Origin: Candidatus Gastranaerophilales bacterium
GTDB lineage: Bacteria; Cyanobacteriota; Vampirovibrionia; Gastranaerophilales; Gastranaerophilaceae
Assembly (NCBI GenBank): GCA_944325865.1
Contig: CALVBS010000009.1
Span: 1-53,461, forward strand
Direction: 5' to 3'
DNA length: 53,461 nucleotides
Positions 44,386 to 50,007 of the stretch are shown piece by piece (position 1 is the stretch's first letter; the number at the start of each line of letters is the position of its first letter). The position numbers and the translations under genes are program-made. The notes under the pieces were generated by a model. The model had not been told where the DNA came from. It worked only from the letters and a program-made list of their open reading frames with translations, and did not search any database.

Positions 44386-44768
44386 TATTCCAAATCTTCT
44401 TTATAATCTTCGTATTCCATCAAATCATCCTGCTCGGACGCTTCACCCGTAGCTTCAATTTTAATAAGCCATCCGGATTCGTAAACATCATCATTCAATG
44501 TTTCAGGGGAATCAACAAGCGACTCGTTTATTTCAATAACTTTACCGCTTATTGGCATATAAATTTCCGAGGCTGCCTTAACAGATTCAACAGCACCAAA
44601 AGATTCTCCCTTTTTAAACTCGTTTCCAACTTCAGGCAATTCAATGAATACGATATCTCCAAGCTGTTCAACTGCATAATCCGTCAAACCGATTGTATAA
44701 GTATTATCGTCATTCAAAAGCAGATATTCATGGGATTTTGAACACAAAAGTTTTTCCGTAATACTCAT
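44385..44768 (-). CDS. gcvH: Glycine cleavage system H protein
   Basis: The 127-residue protein has NDDNTYTIGLTDYAVEQLGD and the lipoyl site FGAVESVKAASEIYMPISGK, where the Lys in ESVKA carries the lipoyl arm. An acidic C-terminus (EASEQDDLMEYEDYKEDLE) fits the family. It shuttles the aminomethyl group between P, T and L proteins. It lies 14 bases after gcvT. Confidence 0.96.
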   Translation of the reverse strand: MSITEKLLCSKSHEYLLLNDDNTYTIGLTDYAVEQLGDIVFIELPEVGNEFKKGESFGAVESVKAASEIYMPISGKVIEINESLVDSPETLNDDVYESGWLIKIEATGEASEQDDLMEYEDYKEDLE

Positions 44769-44782
44769 TTTGTCTGTTCTCC

Positions 44783-45886
44783 TTATATTTTTACTCTGTT
44801 ATTTTTATTTACAAAAGGTCGTTTTACGACTTCGGCATTGTGTAACTTCTCTCTTATCATAACCTGAACGACAGAACCAATGCAAATATCTTTATCATTT
44901 TTTACATAAGCCATAGCAATATTTGCATTCAATATAGGGGAGATTCCACCGCTTGTTATAAAACCAATTTTTTCTCCGTTTTTATAGACCTCATACTCAT
45001 GACGTGCAATAGATTTATCAAGCATTTTTAAACCGATTAATCTTTTCGTTACCCCGTTTGCAATCTGGGACATTATCACATCCTTGCCGTTATAATCTTC
45101 TTTTTTATCCTTAGGAACAGACCAGGATAAACCTGCCTCTATCGGAGTTATATTTTCATTTAAATCATTTCCGTATAAATGGAGTCCTGCTTCAAGTCTC
45201 AAGGTATCTCTTGCACCTAGACCTATAGGTTTTATGCCGAAATCTTTTCCGTAATCAAGTATTTCATCCCACAATTCTTCCGAAAATTCATTTTCAACCA
45301 GAAGTTCATACCCGTCTTCACCGGTATATCCTGTACGGGAAATAAGGAGTTTTTTACCGCATATGCTTGCCGGTTTTATAGAAAACGATTCCTGCAAAGT
45401 ATCAAGTCCCATTGTTCTCAACAGGGCATCCGCCTTAGGCCCCTGAACAGCAAGAAGTGAATAATTATGAGATTGGTTATCTATTTTCACATCCAAACCC
45501 TTTTTATTTCTTACCATCCAATTTAAATCTTCATCAATTCTTGCAGCATTACAGATAATTAAATAGAAATTAATTCCGAGTTTATAAATAATCAAATCAT
45601 CAATCAATCCGCCGCTTTTGTTTGGAAGCTGACAGTAAACAGCTTTTTCATAAGCAAGTTTCGATATATCTTGAGGAACTATTTTTTGTAAAAATGCTAA
45701 AGAGTCTTTTCCCGAAACAAAAACTTCACCCATATGAGAAACATCAAAAAGTCCGACATTTTCTCTGACGGTTTTATGTTCTTCTATAATTGATGTGTAT
45801 TGAACAGGCATATGCCAGCCTGCAAAATCAACCATTTTAGCACCAAGCTTTATATGCTTGTCATGTAAAAAAGTCTCTTTAGTCAT
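44783..45886 (-). CDS. gcvT: Glycine cleavage system aminomethyltransferase (T protein)
   Basis: The 367-residue protein shows MVDFAGWHMPVQYTSIIEEH, FDVSHMGEV, the conserved SRTGYTGEDGYELLVENEF and LGARDTLRLEAGLHLYGNDL. It moves the methylene group to THF. It is the first gene of gcvT-gcvH-gcvPA. The leader before it is too short for a glycine riboswitch, and no riboswitch motif is visible. A candidate promoter is TTGACT (45934-45939) 17 bases from GAAAAT. Confidence 0.96.
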   Translation of the reverse strand: MTKETFLHDKHIKLGAKMVDFAGWHMPVQYTSIIEEHKTVRENVGLFDVSHMGEVFVSGKDSLAFLQKIVPQDISKLAYEKAVYCQLPNKSGGLIDDLIIYKLGINFYLIICNAARIDEDLNWMVRNKKGLDVKIDNQSHNYSLLAVQGPKADALLRTMGLDTLQESFSIKPASICGKKLLISRTGYTGEDGYELLVENEFSEELWDEILDYGKDFGIKPIGLGARDTLRLEAGLHLYGNDLNENITPIEAGLSWSVPKDKKEDYNGKDVIMSQIANGVTKRLIGLKMLDKSIARHEYEVYKNGEKIGFITSGGISPILNANIAMAYVKNDKDICIGSVVQVMIREKLHNAEVVKRPFVNKNNRVKI

Positions 45887-45966
45887 AAAATATCCCCCTC
45901 TTTTATAGATATTTTCTTCCTAAGAGACATTTAAGTCAATATATTAATTTTACTCCACAAACTCTT

Positions 45967-45987
45967 TAAGGAAATAGAATTTCCTTA
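45967..45987. promoter_or_regulatory. 21-bp inverted repeat between gcvT and the isomerase gene
   Basis: The sequence TAAGGAAAT-AGA-ATTTCCTTA has perfect 9-bp arms with a 3-base centre. It lies upstream of both divergent genes (about 28 bases above the gcvT -35 and 20 above the isomerase promoter), which fits an operator for a dimeric regulator. Confidence 0.5.
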
Positions 45988-46007
45988 TTACAAAATCTCT
46001 TATGTTT

Positions 46008-46036
46008 TTGTATGAAAACCATGTTTATATTACAAT
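46008..46036 (+). promoter_or_regulatory. Candidate promoter of the isomerase gene
   Basis: TTGTAT (46008-46013) and TACAAT (46031-46036) are 17 bases apart, about 35 bases before the ATG at 46071, which has AAGGAGAGAAATT. Confidence 0.4.
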
Positions 46037-46070
46037 GTAGCTAAAGGTTACGGAAAAAAGGAGAGAAATT

Positions 46071-47369
46071 ATGTTAACAAAAAATTCAGCTGTAAAAACA
46101 AGTTTTTCAGGTGTTGATTTTTCTAAATATTCATCCAAAACATCTGAATTTGTACAAGAATTTTCAAAAAGAGCAAACCAAAAAGGGCATTTTCTAAACT
46201 GGGTTAACCTGCCGCAGGAACAGCTAAAAAGAGTAGATGAACTTTATACAATGGTTGAAACTTTCAAAAAACAAACCAATGCAAAAAAATTAAGTGTTAT
46301 GGGTATCGGAGGTTCAAAACATACAGTTGAACATATGCTTGGAATCAACGGTCTAAATGTTCGTCATGACTGTGTTGAATTTTATTCTGATGTTGATTCA
46401 ATCAGTCTGGAAAGATTTTTATACAGACTCGGCGATATTACCGAATCTAATTTTATGATTGCCTCAAAATCAGGTTCGACTTTTGAAACAAAAGACGGTT
46501 TTTTGAGAGTTCAACAAATGCTCATTGATGCCTATAAAGCAAAAGGACAGAGTGAAGAAGAAGCTAAAAAGTCAACAGCAAAACATTTTATAGCAGTAAC
46601 AGATGCTAATGCCGAAAAGAGTGAATTAAGAAGAACTTCTATTTCCGATGGATGGCTTGGTGATTTATTTATTCATGATGACGTCGGCGGAAGATTTTCT
46701 GCTTTTGATGACCATGCAATATTTACATTAATCTGGGCAGGAATGAAAAAAGAAGATTTAATCTCTTTATTAAATGCTGCACAAGAAGTTTCTGCTCAGT
46801 CATTATCAACTGATCTGGAAGTGAACGATGCATTGAAAGAAGGTATCTTCTGGGCTGATGCCAAGTTAAACGGTATTGAAGCTTCTGTTCATCAGTATAT
46901 GGGTTCAATGTTTGAAAACACGGTTTACTGGCACGCTCAAATGCAGAATGAATCAGTAAAAGACACTTTAAAACAGGTTGCAAAGGTTCCTGATGCAATG
47001 CACCACAGTGCTGAAGCTCACTTCAATCCTGCAAACAAACTTGTTTTTGCTCTTACGGTTCCTGTAGATAACGGTGTGTGCAGAGAAAATGCAGAAGCTT
47101 ATATCGGAGCGTTGACAAAATCTTATGAATCAACAGGTGCATTCTTTAGAGAAGATGTTGAAACTTCCGGTATGGGATTAACTCCTGCAGCTGCAGGTGC
47201 TATGACCATGTTAAGAGCATTTGCAACTGTTTATCAGGAAATTGTTCAATGTGTAATGACTGGAAAAGCTTTACCGGAAGTTCTTGACAGCGTATTGCAG
47301 CCGCACGTAGAATTCTATAAAAAGAATTTGAAAGGCGGAGTTGTTATGCCTGGCAGAATTTCTAAATAA
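46071..47369 (+). CDS. pgi: Glucose-6-phosphate isomerase
   Basis: The 432-residue protein has the SIS-fold motifs of phosphoglucose isomerase: LSVMGIGGSKHTVEHMLGIN, the phosphate loop IASKSGSTFETKDGF and DVGGRFSAFDDHAIFTLIWA. It interconverts glucose-6-P and fructose-6-P in glycolysis. It carries a short N-terminal stretch (KTSFSGVDFSKYSSKTSEFV) whose SFSG element recalls the small orphan proteins of this window. AAGGAGAGAAATT precedes the ATG. Confidence 0.85.
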   Translation: MLTKNSAVKTSFSGVDFSKYSSKTSEFVQEFSKRANQKGHFLNWVNLPQEQLKRVDELYTMVETFKKQTNAKKLSVMGIGGSKHTVEHMLGINGLNVRHDCVEFYSDVDSISLERFLYRLGDITESNFMIASKSGSTFETKDGFLRVQQMLIDAYKAKGQSEEEAKKSTAKHFIAVTDANAEKSELRRTSISDGWLGDLFIHDDVGGRFSAFDDHAIFTLIWAGMKKEDLISLLNAAQEVSAQSLSTDLEVNDALKEGIFWADAKLNGIEASVHQYMGSMFENTVYWHAQMQNESVKDTLKQVAKVPDAMHHSAEAHFNPANKLVFALTVPVDNGVCRENAEAYIGALTKSYESTGAFFREDVETSGMGLTPAAAGAMTMLRAFATVYQEIVQCVMTGKALPEVLDSVLQPHVEFYKKNLKGGVVMPGRISK

Positions 47370-47406
47370 AAGCTATTGGTCAAAATTTAAATAAATTATG
47401 AAAATG

Positions 47407-47431
47407 ACAGCGGGTATTAAATACCCGCTGT
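47407..47431 (+). terminator. Terminator after pgi
   Basis: A perfect 11-bp GC-rich stem ACAGCGGGTAT / ATACCCGCTGT with a 3-base loop is followed by TTAGTTT. It is 37 bases after the stop codon. Confidence 0.8.
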
Positions 47432-47560
47432 TTAGTTTGTAATAAATTTATGAAACTTCTAAAACAATAATAAGATAAATATTAAAAACTCTTCTGCAGA
47501 ATGTTTACTTAAACACCCGTCAAGGTCAAGCTCGCTCCTTGTGTGTTATTATAATGTATA

Positions 47561-47585
47561 AAAAAGAGAGGTTGTAAAACCTCTC
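47561..47585 (-). terminator. Terminator after tRNA-Val
   Basis: On the minus strand GAGAGGTT-loop-AACCTCTC is followed by TTTTT. It is about 7 bases past the tRNA-Val 3' end and closes the tRNA-Cys/ORF/tRNA-Val unit. Confidence 0.85.
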
Positions 47586-47591
47586 CTTATT

Positions 47592-47663
47592 TGGGCGATA
47601 CGTGATTCGAACACGTGACCCCCACAATGTCAATGTGATACGCTACCACTGCGCCAATCGCCC
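47592..47663 (-). tRNA. tRNA-Val (anticodon GAC)
   Basis: The 72-base minus-strand RNA folds as a full cloverleaf. The acceptor arm is GGGCGAT / ATCGCCC, the D-loop reads GCGCAGTGGTAGCGT, the anticodon loop is TTGACAT (GAC) on a TCACA/TGTGG stem and the T-arm is ACGTG-TTCGAAT-CACGT. CCA is not encoded. Its 5' end follows the stop codon of the 79-residue ORF with no spacer. Confidence 0.97.
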
Positions 47664-47903
47664 TCAATTTTTTATAGGATGACTGAAATGTGCCATCAAT
47701 CGTCCTATTCCGTTACGCATCTTTATAAATGCATTTGGTTTATTTTGTTTTTCTTTGGAGATAAATTTATCCGAAGTATCCGTATTTTTACTCAAATATC
47801 TGACAGGATAAATATTAGACGGTTCAACTTTTAATTCAAGAGGTCTCAATGCTGATTCTATTGTAGAAACAGGATTGTCCGAAATTCCAAAAATTTTACC
47901 CAT
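47664..47903 (-). CDS. 79-residue orphan protein encoded between two tRNAs
   Basis: The start is ATG 47903 with GGAGAAAATTT upstream; a longer frame to 47999 would run through tRNA-Cys and is rejected. The product (MGKIFGISDNPVSTIESALR ... RLMAHFSHPIKN) is basic and soluble with no signal peptide, and I do not recognise it. The gene starts 20 bases after tRNA-Cys, and its TGA stop (47664-47666) abuts tRNA-Val. It is therefore cotranscribed with both tRNAs from the promoter at 48011-48039. Confidence 0.75.
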   Translation of the reverse strand: MGKIFGISDNPVSTIESALRPLELKVEPSNIYPVRYLSKNTDTSDKFISKEKQNKPNAFIKMRNGIGRLMAHFSHPIKN

Positions 47904-47923
47904 AAATTTTCTCCTAATAAAAA

Positions 47924-47995
47924 AGGCGACACCCAGATTCGAACTGGGGGATAAGAGCTTTGCAGGCTCCTGCCTTACCACTTGGCCATGTCGCC
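47924..47995 (-). tRNA. tRNA-Cys (anticodon GCA)
   Basis: The 72-base minus-strand RNA folds as a cloverleaf. The acceptor arm is GGCGACA / TGTCGCC, the anticodon loop is CTGCAAA (GCA) on GGAGC/GCTCT, the T-arm is CCCAG-TTCGAAT-CTGGG and U73 is the Cys discriminator. CCA is not encoded. Confidence 0.97.
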
Positions 47996-48010
47996 TCAAC
48001 CTGTTTCTTC

Positions 48011-48039
48011 ATGATAAAAAAGACATGATACAATGTCAA
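48011..48039 (-). promoter_or_regulatory. Promoter of the tRNA-Cys/ORF/tRNA-Val unit
   Basis: On the minus strand TTGACA (48034-48039) and TATCAT (48011-48016) are 17 bases apart. This is strong and about 16 bases before the tRNA-Cys 5' end. Confidence 0.75.
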
Positions 48040-48158
48040 GGTTATGTCGGGTATTTTTCAAAATCAAACAGAAAAGTAATTTCCAAATTCATTTATACAA
48101 AGGATGAATATTTATATATAGAATATTATAATCTCCACATCCGCATATGGAGGTATAA

Positions 48159-48611
48159 ATGGAGAATTATATCTATAGAATAAACAAAAATCCGTTTTCG
48201 TTTAAGGGTGTTTTGGGAAGAATTTCATATCTTGTAACCGGTATAATTTTATATTTACTGTATCTGATTGTAGTAAGTCTGGTCTGCTATAATGCATATA
48301 ATGCGGTAAGAGGTTCTGAAAATTCTTTCACTCCCGCTGAAATTACAATATTTTGTGTAAGTTCAATTATATATTTATATTGTTATTTTTGTGTAACGAA
48401 AAAAAGGATTCTTGACATTTTATGGCTCCAAACATCAAGCAATAAGGCTGCACTTAGTGCAGGATTTCTTGCATTCGGCTGCAGCAGCGTAGCTTTATCA
48501 AATATTTTATTTCCAAGATTAATCAGTTTCTTGCTATTATTCGGAATATTTTTAATTTTATGTATTTCAAAAAGCGGTTATAAACAAAATAATGAAACAG
48601 AGAAGATTTAA
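48159..48611 (+). CDS. Small membrane protein (DUF805-like)
   Basis: The 150-residue protein has four hydrophobic segments and the opening NPFSFKGVLGRISYLVTGII, with KKRILDILW in the middle. This is similar to DUF805 inner-membrane proteins (FSFKGR-R ... KR-HD). The function of that family is unknown. GGAGG precedes the ATG. It lies upstream of a pseudopilin remnant in the same direction. Confidence 0.65.
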   Translation: MENYIYRINKNPFSFKGVLGRISYLVTGIILYLLYLIVVSLVCYNAYNAVRGSENSFTPAEITIFCVSSIIYLYCYFCVTKKRILDILWLQTSSNKAALSAGFLAFGCSSVALSNILFPRLISFLLLFGIFLILCISKSGYKQNNETEKI

Positions 48612-48636
48612 ACAAAGAACTGCTATCTGAAAAAAT

Positions 48637-48804
48637 ATAGACAAGAGAACAACTACTGAGCAATGTAAATACGGAAACTTTGATAATGCAGATGTAAGCA
48701 TCTCTGGAAAACGTCATGCCTGTGCTCGCCTGATAGAAGTTGACGGGTGGAAAATAAAAGACGACTATCCGTGGAAACAGACAATACTTGAACCTAAAGA
48801 TTAA
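48637..48804 (+). pseudogene. Pseudopilin 3' remnant, direct repeat of the module 4 pseudopilin end
   Basis: The last 49 codons read EQCKYGNFDNADVSISGKRH, then ACARLIEVDGWKIKDDYPW, and continue to a TAA at 48802-48804. They closely match the end of the 49291-49959 gene (CKYGNTDNAEVSIADKRH). A one-base deletion near 48652 breaks the frame, and no N-terminal part remains. Nucleotide identity continues past the stop through AAAGAACCGCCATTTCTGA and then stops, so the terminator's second arm is lost. It lies directly before the XRE stop. It is either a decayed duplication or a silent cassette. Confidence 0.85.
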
Positions 48805-48832
48805 TAAAAAGAACCGCCATTTCTGAAGATTT

Positions 48833-49144
48833 TTATTCCATAGCTTTTGCCACTCGGTAGAGGGTGTATTGCTTTTCTTTGTTTAGATTATCATAAATTG
48901 CAATTATCTCATCCTTAAAATCTTTATCTTTTCTGCGTGTAAACTGAAATAACTCGTATAATTCAACACCAAGTGCGTCTGCTATTCTTTCAAGAGTGCT
49001 TATTGACGGGAAATTCTGCCCGACCTCAAGTTTGCTTATATAGCCGTTATCTACACCTATAATCTCGGCAAGCTTTTCCTGCGTTATTTTACGCTGCTTG
49101 CGGAATTCCTTAACTTTTAACCCCAGAAGTTCTTTTGTATTCAT
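48833..49144 (-). CDS. XRE-family HTH regulator, divergent from pseudopilin (module 4)
   Basis: The 103-residue protein has an N-terminal Cro/cI HTH (LGLKVKEFRKQRKITQEKLA, then NGYISKLEVGQNFPSISTLE) and a C-terminal helical tail (KDFKDEIIAIYDNLN). The spacing to the divergent pseudopilin (146 bases) and the tail resemble module 3. AAAGGGGTAAT precedes the ATG. Its 3' end abuts the pseudopilin remnant. Confidence 0.85.
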   Translation of the reverse strand: MNTKELLGLKVKEFRKQRKITQEKLAEIIGVDNGYISKLEVGQNFPSISTLERIADALGVELYELFQFTRRKDKDFKDEIIAIYDNLNKEKQYTLYRVAKAME

Positions 49145-49188
49145 ATTACCCCTTTATTTAATTTTATATTTAAAGAAGATTTTCAAAA

Positions 49189-49257
49189 TACTAAAATAGT
49201 GAGAATTTACTCTAAAACTACTAAAATATTGACAAAATTAGCAATATATGTGATAAT
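49189..49257 (+). promoter_or_regulatory. Divergent promoter/operator region of module 4
   Basis: TTGACA (49229-49234) and GATAAT (49252-49257) are 17 bases apart and drive the pseudopilin. TACTAAAATAGTG (49189-49201) and TACTAAAATATTG (49219-49231) are direct repeats 30 bp apart. The first contains ACTA-AAA-TAGT, a perfect inverted repeat, and the second overlaps the -35. Confidence 0.6.
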
Positions 49258-49290
49258 TAGTACAAAAGTCGCAATAGAAAGGAGAGTATT

Positions 49291-49959
49291 TTGAAGAAAG
49301 GATTTACTCTGGCGGAGGTTCTTATAACTCTTGGTATTATAGGTGTTGTTGCTGCAATGACATTACCAAGCGTAGTCGGGAATTATAAGAAAAAAGTTAC
49401 TGTTACAAGATTAAAAAAATTTTATTCAACTATGCAGCAGGCAGTTCAATTATCAGAAAAAGATTACGGTGATATAGAGTACTGGATGCCCTCTAAAGAA
49501 GCAGCTCGCAACAGTACAGAATTTGAAAAATGGTTTAATAAATATCTGGCAAAAAGTTTTAAAATAATTTCACAAAAACCATTGGACTCTCAATATTATG
49601 AAGTAGGGTTAGCAGACGGAAGCGGGTTTGTAACATATTCTACAACGACATCAGAAATTTATTTCTTCTACTGCTCAGAACTAAGATACTGTGGCAGAGA
49701 ACGATATGATGGGCAAAACTCATTTTTGTTTATGTTAGGGAAAATTAATAACAAATATAAATTTGTGACATCTAATGTAGGATATCAAACAGCAAGCCGA
49801 GAAAAACTTCTTGAGAAATGTAAATATGGAAACACGGATAATGCAGAAGTAAGTATCGCAGATAAACGTCATGCCTGTGCTCGCCTGATAGAAGTTGACG
49901 GGTGGGAAATCAAAGACGACTACCCCTGGAAACAGACAATGCTTGAACCTAAAGATTAA
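49291..49959 (+). CDS. Pseudopilin / type II secretion-like protein (module 4)
   Basis: The 222-residue protein begins MKKGFTLAEVLITLGIIGVV, a very short leader with Gly at -1 and Glu at +5. The start codon is TTG at 49291 with AAAGGAGAG upstream. LKKFYSTMQQAVQLSEKDYG follows. The middle has LADGSGFVTYS. The C-terminal part is CKYGNTDNAEVSIADKRHAC, then ARLIEVDGWEIKDDYPWK. It is divergent from XRE 48833 and ends at a terminator. A degraded second copy of its 3' end lies at 48637-48804. Confidence 0.88.
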   Translation: MKKGFTLAEVLITLGIIGVVAAMTLPSVVGNYKKKVTVTRLKKFYSTMQQAVQLSEKDYGDIEYWMPSKEAARNSTEFEKWFNKYLAKSFKIISQKPLDSQYYEVGLADGSGFVTYSTTTSEIYFFYCSELRYCGRERYDGQNSFLFMLGKINNKYKFVTSNVGYQTASREKLLEKCKYGNTDNAEVSIADKRHACARLIEVDGWEIKDDYPWKQTMLEPKD

Positions 49960-49960
49960 A

Positions 49961-49987
49961 AAAGAACCGCCATTTCTGACGGTTCTT
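49961..49987 (+). terminator. Terminator after pseudopilin (module 4)
   Basis: AAAGAACCG-loop-CGGTTCTT followed by CTTTTTA. It ends the pseudopilin and faces adhE. A broken copy of its first arm follows the remnant at 48804. Confidence 0.8.
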
Positions 49988-50007
49988 CTTTTTATTTGAT
50001 TCGCAAA

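Noticed and set aside
44280..44741. Plus-strand 153-codon frame over gcvH
   Set aside because: Antisense shadow of gcvH and gcvPA.
45887..45966. Glycine riboswitch upstream of gcvT
   Set aside because: The space before gcvT is about 40 bases from the candidate promoter and shows no riboswitch core.
47904..47999. N-terminal extension of the 79-residue ORF to 47999
   Set aside because: It would translate through tRNA-Cys. ATG 47903 has a good ribosome site.
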